64,000 nucleotides of DNA from Aureispira sp. CCB-QB1. GTDB taxonomy: Bacteria > Bacteroidota > Bacteroidia > Chitinophagales > Saprospiraceae. How positions within the stretch are numbered: the first letter of the stretch is position 1; the number at the start of each line of letters is the position of its first letter. The position numbers were made by a program, and so were the translations under genes. Positions 52,920 to 63,677 of this stretch are shown one piece after another. The notes under the pieces are model-generated. The model made no database searches, was not told the DNA's origin, and saw nothing but the letters and a program-made list of their open reading frames with translations. The stretch lies in the NCBI RefSeq assembly GCF_000724545.1, contig NZ_JHBV01000035.1, forward strand, positions 1-64,000, in the 5' to 3' direction.

Positions 52920-53195
52920 ATTTTGGTAAGCACTGTTATGGTAAAACACCTTATGAAACTTTTATTAAAAGCATTCCTTTAGCTAAAGAAAAAATGCTGT
53001 CCAATAAGGAATTACCAGTAGATCTTTTTTCGACTTCAAACCCTTCAAAGACTGGGCAGGGATTTGAAGTCGAAAAAAAATCGGTTCAAAAACAGTTTGA
53101 TCAAATAGAAAAGAAGCCATATCTTCAAGATAAGATTTCTTCTTATTTCACTGAACGACAAATCTAAATTGTCAGACCTCATCGTGACTATTACA
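52920..53195 (+). mobile_element. Truncated IS481-like transposase C terminus and right end
   Basis: The frame to 53167 reads HFGKHCYGKTPYETFIKS and IPLAKEKMLSN, resembling the RTHQGKxCxGRTPMxTF end of IS481-family DDE transposases. The rest is poorly conserved. A 26-bp stretch at 53170-53195 starts TGTCAG and ends ACA; read as its complement it begins TGTAATAG, the TGT start typical of an IS481 end. The 5' part of the element is lost. Family assignment is moderate. Confidence 0.55.
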
Positions 53196-53198
53196 CAT

Positions 53199-53232
53199 AA
53201 AAACTCCTACCAAATGTAATTTAGTAGGAGCT
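53199..53232 (-). terminator. Terminator after the beta-propeller gene
   Basis: CTCCTAC (53204-53210) pairs with GTAGGAG (53224-53230), followed on the minus strand by five T. It lies about 65 bp past the stop of the T9SS propeller gene. Confidence 0.7.
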
Positions 53233-53296
53233 AATTTATAGTTTATAATATAACCGCAGCGTTTTTATTTTTTTCAAAAACAAACTATTTGCATGA

Positions 53297-56200
53297 TTAT
53301 CTAATAATCAATTTTCCTGTTTTAAGTTTAGTAGTAGTTTCAAATATATAAAAATAAAGCCCTGCTGTTAACTCAGGGAACTTAATTATTGTTTGACTTT
53401 CGTTTAAAATGATATCTTTAACCAATTTACCAGAAGCTTTAAAAATTTGCAAACGTCCCTTCTTATTATCTGCTATTTTTATGGTTAATTCTCCTCCTGA
53501 TTCTAATGGATTAGGATAAATAATAAGTGATTCCTCCTCCTTTTGTTCAATTTTAAGCTCTGTATTGTTTATATCATCATTTGGAAACTTCAAAAAACTA
53601 TTAGGAGAAGTTATTCTTAAAGCTTTTGACGGAGTAGAACTAATAGGGTCGCAAGAACTAGGAGTTACTGAGATCATTTGATTGATCGTCTTACTATCAA
53701 TATTCCCATTTGCATCTGTAACCCTTAAGGTTACATCATAATTTCCACTATTTCCAAAAACTACTTTCGGATTCCTTACGGATGTGGAACTAATATAGGC
53801 AGGAGAAGGAGTAATTATCCATTCCCAACTAGCGCCATTATGTTTAAGCATAGAATGGCAATCAAAAGGTACTGTATCTTGGCTACAAGCAATTACATTT
53901 GTGTAAGTAATTGGTTGTGCTACAGGCAGAAAATTTTGATTAACAAATTCACGTTCAAAAATACCTCTCCCTTTTGTTGCCAATCTCATTTTTCCTTCCT
54001 TGTAAAAAGGTCCAAACTTTAGAGACTTTGCAATTAAGGGGAGGTTAGCATCGCAATCAACCCAATTGTTCGCAGTATTACTCCAGTAAAACACTTTATT
54101 AAATGTTGCTAAATAAACACCATCTGTTGTCCCTCCTTGATAATAAATATCTTCGATCCTCTCGTTGTTTAGAGTCGAAGTTGTTTTATTTACCCAAGTA
54201 CTTCCTCCGTTAGTACTACGATATATTTTTCTTCCATTTGCTCCTGAAATACAAGCAACCCAAATATCATTGGCATTACTTGGATTTAGTGTAATAATTA
54301 GTTTTCTTAGATTATTGGTAGGAGGATTAGTAATTCTAGCCCAAGTTCTTCCACCATTTACTGTTTTATAAATGTTGTTAATGTTATTATAAAAAACAAC
54401 AGCATAGATCACATCAGGGTTTGCCCTAGAAATAGCTATTTCAAAAACTTTGCTATTAGTCCTAAAACTCTTCAATATATTAAAGTTAGATCCCCCATCA
54501 GTTGATTTATAAATGTGGTTATCTTTTCCTAATAACAAATGATCCGCATACCTAGGGTCAAAATAAATACCACTACTCATACCTGTTCGGGGGGATTCTG
54601 TAGCTCTTAGTGGTAATCTAGGGAATGATTGGATGTTTCCTCCTAGTACGTCTGGTATGATAGAAACAAAAGTATTTGTTCGTATTCCACTATATACTTT
54701 TCGTTCTCGCATGGGATTAACGTATCCTGTTGCTTCCTCTACTCCATTAATCTTATGAAAATTTCCTAAACCATACGTTTGATAATAAGCTGCATTCCCA
54801 TTGTGATAACGCCCTCCAATAAGCACATCTTGATTCCAACCAGAGCCAAATCCCCAAAAACTAGAAGCAGTAATTCCCTTTTTCCTCGATTCCGCAGACG
54901 CCAATCCGTCATTGGAGTACCCAATTCCGCCATCGCTTGCTATCCAAATATCATTTCTATTTACTTCTAATGCCTGAATATCAGCATGCAATCCAGGATG
55001 AGAAAGACCTCCTATACTACTAAAAGTTGCACCTCCATCGTTGGAGGTTGCTAATCGAATGGTACCTACCCATAATTTATTGGGGTTTGTAGGAGAAACC
55101 TCTAAATCAAAATTATAAAAACCTTGATGATAACCACTCCGATATGCTGCTACATTCCAGTCTGAATTACTATTAATAGGACCGTATGGACCTCCATCTT
55201 GACCGCTAGGATTTGTCCAGTTATTTCCCCTGTTTATACTCTTATAAACTCCAATCCAACCGTGATCCCCTGCTTTGCTTTCTCCGATTAAACAAGCATA
55301 AATCATATTAGGACTACTAGGAGGAATTGCTAACTTGCCACCAAGAGTTTTAGCATTTGCCAAATCAGTAGGTATATACCAACCTGTTCCTTTTAATGCC
55401 CAAGTAACTCCCTTATTATTTGATCTAAATACCTCTGCTCTTTTTCTTCTTGCATTTTTTATCAGTATATAAATAATATTAGGATTAGTAGGATGAAAAT
55501 CAACATCCCAAGTTTCTTTATTCTGATCTACTGCCCATGTAAAACCTCCATCAGTCGATTTAAGCAAAGAAGTTGAATTGGCACAATAAACTAAGCTTGG
55601 ATCAGTAGGATGAAACTTAAGTTCATGCCCTACTGCATCAATGTACGCTCTTCGAATCCAAGTAGATCCTCCATCTAAGCTTTGATAGATTTTAGAATCA
55701 CCACAAACCAAAACATTGTTAGGATTCGTTGGATGTATTTGTACTGCAGTAACTCTTAAAAAAGCTTCATTTTGGGATACTAAACTCCAATTTAGTCCTT
55801 TATCTATTGTTTTGTATACTCCACCAGCTTCTGTTCCAGCATAAAGAATATCTGGATGGCTTGTTGATTGATCTAAAGACATAACATTGGCTTGAGAGGA
55901 CATAGGGGTAAGTGTACCTCGTTTATAAGTTTCTACTGGACCGATATTAGTCCAGTTTTGGCTACTACTCCTAGCTGTATGTTGCTGTGATTTTTTATCT
56001 TTTAATTCTTTAAAATATGCCTCTTCTTCTTGTGGACTCATTGGTCTAATTAACCCCTGTTCATCGATATAATTCTCTACTATTCGTCTCCAATGCTTAT
56101 AGTTTTGCGTATGCAAGTTCTTTTGGAAGGCATTTTTTCTGTAGTACTCTTCCCGTAATTCATCCACTTCAAATACGTTAGGATCTGGGGAATACATCAA

Positions 56201-56326
56201 TTGTACCCACTCAGGAGTATTTTCTGGTATATTTGGAACCGTTTTAAAATACTCTGATTTATTTTGTGAAATTGCTATGGTAACTAAGCCATAGGTAAGA
56301 AAACAAATAATGCTAAATCGTTTCAT
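53297..56326 (-). CDS. Secreted BNR/sialidase-like beta-propeller with PKD and T9SS tail
   Basis: The 1009-residue protein has a signal peptide (1-20). Residues about 125-800 carry repeated Asp-box motifs of sialidase-like/VPS10-type propellers: SLDGGSTW, STDGGFTW, SNDGGATF, STDGGSNF, TVNGGRTW and STNGGSTW. A PKD domain follows (about 830-905, VVFGNSGNYDVTLRVTD), then a T9SS type A sorting domain (about 930-1009, YPNPLESGGELTIK ending GKLIIR). The propeller probably binds a ligand; a glycosidase active site is not evident. The gene sits between the two broken halves of the duplicated module, on the opposite strand. Confidence 0.88.
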   Translation of the reverse strand: MKRFSIICFLTYGLVTIAISQNKSEYFKTVPNIPENTPEWVQLMYSPDPNVFEVDELREEYYRKNAFQKNLHTQNYKHWRRIVENYIDEQGLIRPMSPQEEEAYFKELKDKKSQQHTARSSSQNWTNIGPVETYKRGTLTPMSSQANVMSLDQSTSHPDILYAGTEAGGVYKTIDKGLNWSLVSQNEAFLRVTAVQIHPTNPNNVLVCGDSKIYQSLDGGSTWIRRAYIDAVGHELKFHPTDPSLVYCANSTSLLKSTDGGFTWAVDQNKETWDVDFHPTNPNIIYILIKNARRKRAEVFRSNNKGVTWALKGTGWYIPTDLANAKTLGGKLAIPPSSPNMIYACLIGESKAGDHGWIGVYKSINRGNNWTNPSGQDGGPYGPINSNSDWNVAAYRSGYHQGFYNFDLEVSPTNPNKLWVGTIRLATSNDGGATFSSIGGLSHPGLHADIQALEVNRNDIWIASDGGIGYSNDGLASAESRKKGITASSFWGFGSGWNQDVLIGGRYHNGNAAYYQTYGLGNFHKINGVEEATGYVNPMRERKVYSGIRTNTFVSIIPDVLGGNIQSFPRLPLRATESPRTGMSSGIYFDPRYADHLLLGKDNHIYKSTDGGSNFNILKSFRTNSKVFEIAISRANPDVIYAVVFYNNINNIYKTVNGGRTWARITNPPTNNLRKLIITLNPSNANDIWVACISGANGRKIYRSTNGGSTWVNKTTSTLNNERIEDIYYQGGTTDGVYLATFNKVFYWSNTANNWVDCDANLPLIAKSLKFGPFYKEGKMRLATKGRGIFEREFVNQNFLPVAQPITYTNVIACSQDTVPFDCHSMLKHNGASWEWIITPSPAYISSTSVRNPKVVFGNSGNYDVTLRVTDANGNIDSKTINQMISVTPSSCDPISSTPSKALRITSPNSFLKFPNDDINNTELKIEQKEEESLIIYPNPLESGGELTIKIADNKKGRLQIFKASGKLVKDIILNESQTIIKFPELTAGLYFYIFETTTKLKTGKLIIR

Positions 56327-56689
56327 AATTTGTAGTTAAATTTAGGTGTGTTTTAATATATATATGTAATTGTTCACAATAAATTCAAGAAGTAATTTAG
56401 CGACGGTCTGCGTTAAAAACACTCGTGATAGCCGTGCTATTCCTGCATTTTTTACCTTACCCATCATCAAAATTACTTGCGTCTTTACTTATCTTTTATT
56501 GTGAACGATTACTTAGAAGTTGTTTGAAAATTATATTGGAAATCTGAGCAACTAGTTACCAGTTTGTAACACAGGTACTAAGATAGTTTTTAAGCAGCTT
56601 CAAATGTTAAACGAAGAATATATTCAAATATATAAAGTTCATTTTATTATTCAAAAATAATATTCATAATTTTCACAAATCTCTATTAG
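56327..56689. other. Intergenic region containing a MITE-like palindrome
   Basis: The 363-bp spacer contains a 147-bp inverted repeat element (56366-56512) and no supported gene. From about 56530 to the IS3 remnant nothing is recognised. Confidence 0.55.
56366..56512. mobile_element. MITE-like inverted-repeat element, 147 bp
   Basis: GTAATTGTTCACAATAAA (56366-56383) and TTTATTGTGAACGATTAC (56495-56512) match as inverted repeats over 17 of 18 positions. A second inner pair AGTAATTT/AAATTACT lies at 56391-56398 and 56470-56477. No transposase is encoded. Only one copy is seen in this window. Confidence 0.5.
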
Positions 56690-57262
<573 letters not shown>

Positions 57263-57437
57263 TTCGTTTTGGGATCGAATTTTTGGAACATATGTCGTTG
57301 TTGATAATTCTAAATTAATTTATGGGGCGGATACCTATATGGACAAGGAAGTTACCGAGGATGTCGTAGCGTTGCTCAAAATTCCCTTCCAAGGACACCG
57401 AGAACATATAAAATATGACGATGAGGAGATGTTATAA
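57263..57437 (+). pseudogene. Truncated tail of a sterol desaturase gene
   Basis: The segment encodes the last ~58 codons of a sterol desaturase (FWDRIFGTYVVVDNSKLIYG to DDEEML), in frame and highly similar to the intact gene's end at 52228-52400. Most differences are synonymous, so it derived from a gene that was functional before the truncation. It fuses directly to the IS3 remnant at TTCGTTTTGGG. Confidence 0.85.
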
Positions 57438-57664
57438 TATAATAACAACGATAATCGCTAATAAAAATATTGTATAGGTTGTAAGAAATTACAGCCTATT
57501 TTTATTTGTAGTTGAATGTTGCAAGTATTGTTTTGAAAATCAAGACTATATTGAATATATAGGCTTAAGAATAATGCTATAAAATAAATAAAAGTGTAAT
57601 TAATTTAGTGATTTTGAAACTTTTTACTCGTTATTTGAGTATATAGGGGTGTTTTAATATTGGT
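57438..57664 (+). repeat. Downstream flank of the desaturase, right copy
   Basis: The segment is homologous to 52401-52614 including the terminator hairpin at 57474-57504. After GTGTTTTAATATTGGT the sequence differs from the left copy: here it leads into the 141-aa gene, there into DUF4132 coding sequence. Confidence 0.85.
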
Positions 57665-57780
57665 GCCATTTGCCCCGATAATTTGTTGAAAATAGATACA
57701 ATAATACAACTAGTAATCACTACTAATTACTTAACAGTGGTTATTATTAAAAATACTAGTAATAACACCAAACACACCAA
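57665..57780. other. Leader of the 141-aa and DUF4132 genes
   Basis: The 116-bp stretch is unique to the right copy, AT-rich, and probably carries the promoter of the 57781 gene. No box is convincing. Confidence 0.5.
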
Positions 57781-58206
57781 ATGGAAATCCATTATTCTAT
57801 CAAACAATTGGGAAAAAAACATCCCATAATTGATAAAGCCACGCTCTCAATAGAACTTCTCGAAACAAAAACTACCTTTCGTTCCTTGTTAACAGCAATT
57901 GTCCAGCAACAGGTACGAGCTTATAACCTTCAAAAAACAACTCCTATTGTTCTCAACATTTTGAGTACGAAACAACTTAATCAAGCTAGCCAAGAAGGGA
58001 AAATTAGTTTTGGTGACACTGAAAATACAACGATTGCTCAAGAGGAAGCAGCTATAAAAACTGCTTTAGAAGCTTTTGAAGATGGTTTATTCGCTGTATT
58101 TCTAAATGATGATCCCATTGAGTCATTAGAGCAAATCGTAGAACTCAACCAAGACAGTGTTTTTACGTTTATTCGCCTGACATTCTTAGCGGGGAGCATT
58201 TGGTAA
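57781..58206 (+). CDS. Small protein upstream of DUF4132
   Basis: The 141-residue cytoplasmic protein is acidic and predicted mainly helical with one beta strand near the N terminus (MEIHYSIKQLGKKHPIIDKA). I recognise no family. The DUF4132 gene begins 90 nt downstream on the same strand, so a functional link is plausible. Both genes are part of the duplicated module, but the left copy has lost this gene entirely. Confidence 0.7.
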   Translation: MEIHYSIKQLGKKHPIIDKATLSIELLETKTTFRSLLTAIVQQQVRAYNLQKTTPIVLNILSTKQLNQASQEGKISFGDTENTTIAQEEAAIKTALEAFEDGLFAVFLNDDPIESLEQIVELNQDSVFTFIRLTFLAGSIW

Positions 58207-58295
58207 ACCTTTATTCAATTATAAGCAGCAACAATCATTCAGAAAAAAATTATACAATTACGCAATATGAGCGTAGCTAAACACCCAATTTAACA

Positions 58296-61200
58296 ATGGA
58301 AAACCAAGTAGATTTACAAACAAACTATATCAACGAAAAGTGCAAAAATGCTTGCAAACAATTAAGTAAGCATTACTCTTCGGAAAAAGGTTTATTATTA
58401 AAATTGAAAGGAGCCTTAGGTTCCTCTGAAACCAAAGTAGTTGAAGTAGCAAGTTTGTTGGGGAATTCGACCGTCAAGTTGTCTAAAAACGCTTTAGAAA
58501 TGGCTTTAATATTGGTGAACGGTTTTCCTGAATTAAGATCAAACCAACGCAATAGTTACTATTGGATTTATCAAGAAACAGTTGATTTATTTTCAAAGCG
58601 TTATGCTAAATTTAATGAGTTATATAAGAATGAGGATTTGTGGTGTGCCGAATATGAAGCGGTATTAGAATATTTTTATGGCAAAGAACGTGTAAAGTAC
58701 ATTCAACAAGCATGGCATAAAATCCCTGAATTAGCTTACCAAAGTGGGTATTATAGACGATCTTTTCGTGCGCCTCATTTAACTTATACAACAAGAGTCA
58801 ATCAACTGAACTTCTTAATACAACTCAACACAGAGTTGTCGTACAATTTGGACATGGAAACGTACATCATCAACGACCATGCTTTGTACACTTATGGAAG
58901 CAATTGGAAGGCACATGTGTGGGCTGCTGCGATTGATGCAGGAGATGAAGCTATATTTCAGTTATTATTGGATATTGTCTATCAACGACATCCAAAAGGA
59001 AAAGTAAGTCGGCAAATTATCAAGGCTTTATTATTATCTACCAAAGAAGAAGCTTGGAAGGCTGTTAAAGATTTGTTGCTGAGTGCACAACGCCAAGAAG
59101 GATTGAGACAAACGATATTAGAATGTTTGGATGAAACTTCTTTAGGAGCCATGAAGTACTTAATAGAGGTAATCTTAGAGCATAATTTAACAAGATTTTC
59201 GTCGGTTGTAAGAGCAGTAGATACGTGGGCTGGATTAGGTTGGGAAGGAGCCAAGCAAAGTACTGTAAAGCGTTTTTTGGAAGCAGGAAGCAACTATTTG
59301 AACAATCCAGAGTTGATTCCCAATGCTATCAAAGACAAAGATAATACAGAGGTGTATATGGCTTTGTGGGCGCAAGGCGTGTTAGACGTTGAGCAGTGTT
59401 ACCCTTTTATTCAATATTTGTGGGAAAAAGGAACGATAGAAAAACGCTGTTTGGCTTTGTATTTTGCGAACCAAACTCAAGTTGGTAAACTAGAATTGGA
59501 ATTTGCAGAGGAGGCACTGAAGGAAGAAAATCTGAAGTTGTTGTATTGGGGATTAAGGGCGTTTAATTCCTATACCTTTAATGATCAATATTTGGTTTCT
59601 AATGCTCGTGGTTTACAAATTTTTAGAAATATAGAAGGGCAGTTGGAACGAATTCCCAAAAAGGGGAAAAGTCTTTCTAACATGGTATTTTCTTGGTTAA
59701 GTGTTGAGATTCATCCTTCGATGGCATATAAAGCAATGCTAAAATTGATTGATGCGACCAAAGAAGAGGATGTACGGTTAATTTTACCCCATTTTTCTAA
59801 AATGTCTGTGGCTGATCGAGAGCAGGTGACTCAGATTATATTGCCTACGTATTATCCTTATTATAACAATAATATTAAAAAGAATAAGGGAGTGTTAACA
59901 CCATTTCAGCGAGAGTTTGCATTTACTATTCTAACCGATAGGGGGCAATTAATTCGAGACACAGGAATGAATGCTTTGAAAAATGCAGAGCTAAACGATG
60001 AAGAGGTACAGCAATTCGAATTGTTGTTAAAACGAAAAAGTGCGGCAACCCGAAAAAGTGTGATTCAGTTAATTCTAAAAAAAGACAAGCCGCAAATCAT
60101 TGCTAGTACAGAGCGTTTGGTAGCCTCGAAGTCAATTGATCAACGTTTGGCTGGATTGGATATTTTGAACCAAGTATACACAGACGAAACCTTAAAAGAT
60201 TGGACGGTTACTACGGCTCAAAAATACCAAGAACGTCCCACATTAACAGAAGCAGAATCAATTTTGCTGCAAAATATTGTCAATACACAAGAAACAAGAC
60301 AGGAGTACACTTGGGAAAATGGTCTTGGTTTATACGACCCATTAGTGAAAACAGCTGCTGTTCAACCAAAAAAGCCAAGTGAAGGAGAGTATGTGGAACG
60401 TACCAAGAAAAATCCATTAGGATTGAGTATGCCTGCAAAAAAGATAGAAAATGCGTTGAAAGAACTACACGATCTAGTTCAAAAATACCAAGACTACGAG
60501 TACGAGGTACAGCATTGGGGAGGACAGCGAGAGGTAATCGTACTGGGGAATCAGTTTAGACAGATTTCAAACGATTTGGGAGAAGAGGCAACAAGAGAAG
60601 AACATATTCAGAATTATCCGCTATCCGAAGTTTGGTTAAAATGGTATGAAGATGCTAAGTTGACCCCTTGTGATTTATTTTTATTAAATCAAAATAAGAA
60701 CGTACAAATCATTCAAACTAAGTCAAAAGTACAGAAACAGTTTGAGTGTTATACCTATTACCCCAATATCCCTAAAATAGGAACTTATTATTGGCAAAAT
60801 CCAATTTATAAGATATTGGAGTTATTGGTTTACGCCTTTCCCTACCAAGAGAAAATGGCTTTTTTGAAAGGCCTGATAGCTCAATTAATGGCTGTGGTGC
60901 CTAAAGGTGAAATTGATAAGGCAGTAATAGAAAAGAATCGTTGGCAAACGAATGTAAGAACTTGGAGAGATTTAGTTGCATTTTCAGTTCCTTATAATGC
61001 TTATAAAAATAATAGTATAGCATTTTCGGACGAAGCGTTTAAATCTTATTGGAAGATGGAACATTGGTGCAAATCAACATTGCCCAAAGAAGCTGAGGAG
61101 GCTGATTATCTATTACCTCAATTGATTGATGTAGCTAGAGCTTACGAATTGAATTTGATTACTATAGATGAGCTATATCATAGAGTATTGAAACCTGATG

Positions 61201-63401
61201 CTATTCGATTGTTGACACAAAGAAACAAGCATCCACAAGCATTTAACTACTTAGAACGTTTTCCTTTTTTAGCCGATGTTTTGAAAAAATGCCGAGATCG
61301 AATTTTGGAAATTGAGTTGGCTAGGGGAGATAGCTCTACGCTTGTTACTCCGTTGGCACAAAGTTTATCAGAAATTTACGGCATTCATAATTTTGTTCAA
61401 ATTTTTAAAGCATTGGGAAAAGAGAGTTTGAACAGGGGGTATGTTTGGAGTGGCTCGGATTATAGTAAAAAGCAAATATTGAGTGAACTTCTGAAAAGTT
61501 GTAAACCGCTCAAAACAGAAACTCAACAGGACTTTAATGAGTTGGTGAAAGAGGCAAAATTATCAGATAAACGTTTGATAGAGGCGGCGGTTTATGCCCA
61601 ACAATGGATTCCTTTTGTTAGTACTTACTTGAAGTGGAAAGGATTGGACTCGGCTATTTGGTGGTTGCACGCGCATACAAATGCTTATCATACGGCTGAA
61701 ACAGAAACAGAGATTGCAAAATATTCCAAAGTTCAAGTAACTGATTTTAAGGATGGGGCAGTAGACACTGAGTGGTTCAAAGCAGCGTATAAAAATATGG
61801 GGAAAGCCAAATGGAAAGTCCTGTACGATGCGGCAAAATATATTTCTGATGGGAGAGGGCATAAACGAGCGCAATTGTATGCCGATGTAATTTTAGGCAA
61901 CACAAAGATTAAAGAAGTAACACAACGTGTCAAGGAGAAGCGAAACCAAGACTATTTGCGGGTGTATGGTTTGGTTCCATTGAGTAGAGCGAATCGAGAA
62001 AAAGATTTGCTTAAACGGTATCAGTACTTGCAGCAATTTAAGAAAGAGAGCAAGCAGTTTGGTTCGCAACGTCAAGCAAGTGAAGGTTTAGCAGTACGGA
62101 TTGCAATGGATAATTTAGCTAGAACGGCAGGATATAGCGATCCTATTCGATTGACTTGGGCAATGGAGGCTGCCGAGGCACATCAAATTATGGAGAAAGC
62201 TAAAAGGTTAACTTTTGGTGCTGTTGAAATTTATTTAACGATTGATGAGTTGGGTAAATCGTCTATTGTTTGTGAAAAACAAGGCAAAAAATTAAATGCT
62301 ATACCTGCCAAACTACGAAAAGAGAAAGCAGTTGTGGAATTAAAAGCGTTTAATAAAACACTTCGAAATCAATATACCCGTACCCGTAAAAGCCTAGAAG
62401 AAGCTATGGTCAATGGGGATGCGTTTACAACCTCAGAAATACAAAATTTGCTACACCATCCTGTGGTAGAACCGATGCTAAAAAAACTAGTGCTCAAAAG
62501 CAACAACCAACTAGGTTTTGCTACAACAGAAGGGCTTAAAAGTGTCCATAATAAGAAGTATGAATGGGGAGAAACCGTATGGATTGCTCATTGTTCGGAT
62601 CTTTATCAAGATGGAGATTGGTCTGCGTACCAGCGTTATTGTTTTGATGAAAAAATAAAGCAACCTTTTAAACAGATATTTAGAGAGCTTTATTTGGCAA
62701 CGCCCGATGAATTGAAAGAGAGAACTATTTCTCGTCGATATGCAGGGCATCAAGTTCAACCTAAAAAAACAGTTGCTCTTTTAAAAACTAGAGGGTGGAC
62801 GGTTGATTATGAAGAAGGCTTGCAAAAAGTTTATCACAAGGAGGGGATTATTGCCAAAATGTATGCAATGGCAGACTGGTTCTCGCCTGCGGATGTTGAA
62901 AGCCCTACTTTAGAAACAGTGGAGTTTTTTAATCGAAAAACATACAAGCCTGTTGCTTTTGAAGATTTAGAACCTAGATTGTTTAGCGAAGTGATGCGGG
63001 ATATTGATTTAGTGGTCAGTGTGGCACATGTTGGAGGGGTAGACCCAGAGGCAAGCCATTCAACAATTGAAATGAGAGCCGTCTTGGTAGAGGAAACAGC
63101 TCGACTGTTCAAATTGAAGAATGTTAGCACTCAAAAACACCATGTTTACATAGATGGTACTATGGGACGCTATACGGTGCATTTAGGAAGTGCTGTGTGT
63201 CATAAGATACCAGGACGCTATCTTTCTATTTTACCTGTTCATTCTCAGCATCGTGGTCGCTTATTTTTGCCTTTTGTAGACGACGACCCTCGTTCTGCTG
63301 AGTTAATGTCAAAGGTTTTGTTATTGGCTAAAGATGATAAAATACAAGATCCAACAGTATTAAGCCAAATTTATGATAAAGTAGAAAATACATCTTTGTA
63401 G
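58296..63401 (+). CDS. DUF4132 (MolR/YehI-like) large protein, intact copy
   Basis: The 1701-residue protein has no signal peptide. The first ~600 residues are HEAT-like helical repeats. The C-terminal third carries the DUF4132 region, with FGAVEIYLTIDELGKSSIV, ISRRYAGHQV, the strongly conserved LVVSVAHVGGVDPEASHSTIEMRA and the closing YIDGTMGRYTVHLGSAVCHK, PVHSQHRGRLFLPFVDDDP. These match the DUF4132/DUF7737 end of E. coli MolR/YehI relatives, which are usually shorter. Function of the family is not firmly known; in other genomes relatives sit near MoxR-type ATPases and vWA proteins, but none is seen here. A 310-bp internal fragment is duplicated at 52610. Confidence 0.88.
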   Translation: MENQVDLQTNYINEKCKNACKQLSKHYSSEKGLLLKLKGALGSSETKVVEVASLLGNSTVKLSKNALEMALILVNGFPELRSNQRNSYYWIYQETVDLFSKRYAKFNELYKNEDLWCAEYEAVLEYFYGKERVKYIQQAWHKIPELAYQSGYYRRSFRAPHLTYTTRVNQLNFLIQLNTELSYNLDMETYIINDHALYTYGSNWKAHVWAAAIDAGDEAIFQLLLDIVYQRHPKGKVSRQIIKALLLSTKEEAWKAVKDLLLSAQRQEGLRQTILECLDETSLGAMKYLIEVILEHNLTRFSSVVRAVDTWAGLGWEGAKQSTVKRFLEAGSNYLNNPELIPNAIKDKDNTEVYMALWAQGVLDVEQCYPFIQYLWEKGTIEKRCLALYFANQTQVGKLELEFAEEALKEENLKLLYWGLRAFNSYTFNDQYLVSNARGLQIFRNIEGQLERIPKKGKSLSNMVFSWLSVEIHPSMAYKAMLKLIDATKEEDVRLILPHFSKMSVADREQVTQIILPTYYPYYNNNIKKNKGVLTPFQREFAFTILTDRGQLIRDTGMNALKNAELNDEEVQQFELLLKRKSAATRKSVIQLILKKDKPQIIASTERLVASKSIDQRLAGLDILNQVYTDETLKDWTVTTAQKYQERPTLTEAESILLQNIVNTQETRQEYTWENGLGLYDPLVKTAAVQPKKPSEGEYVERTKKNPLGLSMPAKKIENALKELHDLVQKYQDYEYEVQHWGGQREVIVLGNQFRQISNDLGEEATREEHIQNYPLSEVWLKWYEDAKLTPCDLFLLNQNKNVQIIQTKSKVQKQFECYTYYPNIPKIGTYYWQNPIYKILELLVYAFPYQEKMAFLKGLIAQLMAVVPKGEIDKAVIEKNRWQTNVRTWRDLVAFSVPYNAYKNNSIAFSDEAFKSYWKMEHWCKSTLPKEAEEADYLLPQLIDVARAYELNLITIDELYHRVLKPDAIRLLTQRNKHPQAFNYLERFPFLADVLKKCRDRILEIELARGDSSTLVTPLAQSLSEIYGIHNFVQIFKALGKESLNRGYVWSGSDYSKKQILSELLKSCKPLKTETQQDFNELVKEAKLSDKRLIEAAVYAQQWIPFVSTYLKWKGLDSAIWWLHAHTNAYHTAETETEIAKYSKVQVTDFKDGAVDTEWFKAAYKNMGKAKWKVLYDAAKYISDGRGHKRAQLYADVILGNTKIKEVTQRVKEKRNQDYLRVYGLVPLSRANREKDLLKRYQYLQQFKKESKQFGSQRQASEGLAVRIAMDNLARTAGYSDPIRLTWAMEAAEAHQIMEKAKRLTFGAVEIYLTIDELGKSSIVCEKQGKKLNAIPAKLRKEKAVVELKAFNKTLRNQYTRTRKSLEEAMVNGDAFTTSEIQNLLHHPVVEPMLKKLVLKSNNQLGFATTEGLKSVHNKKYEWGETVWIAHCSDLYQDGDWSAYQRYCFDEKIKQPFKQIFRELYLATPDELKERTISRRYAGHQVQPKKTVALLKTRGWTVDYEEGLQKVYHKEGIIAKMYAMADWFSPADVESPTLETVEFFNRKTYKPVAFEDLEPRLFSEVMRDIDLVVSVAHVGGVDPEASHSTIEMRAVLVEETARLFKLKNVSTQKHHVYIDGTMGRYTVHLGSAVCHKIPGRYLSILPVHSQHRGRLFLPFVDDDPRSAELMSKVLLLAKDDKIQDPTVLSQIYDKVENTSL

Positions 63402-63427
63402 AGATAGAGGCTAAAGCAAAAAAAAAC

Positions 63428-63482
63428 GGTGGTATAGATTTATTTGTTTGGAATGAAATAGGTGAATTTATACCATCTTTTT
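63428..63482 (+). terminator. Probable terminator after DUF4132
   Basis: GGTGGTATA (63428-63436) pairs with TATACCATC (63469-63477) with one mismatch, a long AT loop and a following run of five T. Confidence 0.5.
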
Positions 63483-63599
63483 GATTGGAGTTGAGCTTGA
63501 AAAGGAGCTTTCTATAGTAAAGCAAACGTATTTATTTTGTCGTGTTCTTTGGTACATAAAATGTATAAGGAGAACAAGAATTGAGGCATGACAAAAGCC

Positions 63600-63640
63600 A
63601 GTCACTAGCTTTACTACATGGTTTTAATGAACTATTGTAG
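63600..63640. repeat. Diverged dispersed repeat copy
   Basis: CTAGCTTTACTACATGGTTTTAATGAACTATTGTAG resembles the core-arm half of the family (TACTGCGTGGTTTTAACGAACTATTG) with several changes. It lies before the tspO gene. Confidence 0.5.
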
Positions 63641-63677
63641 ATCAATATTGTTAATAAAAATAAAAATGCTTTGAGTT

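Noticed and set aside
52589-53167. A 192-codon GTG-started gene
   Set aside because: It is a chimera of a DUF4132 internal fragment and a transposase end; the start is in the duplicated flank.
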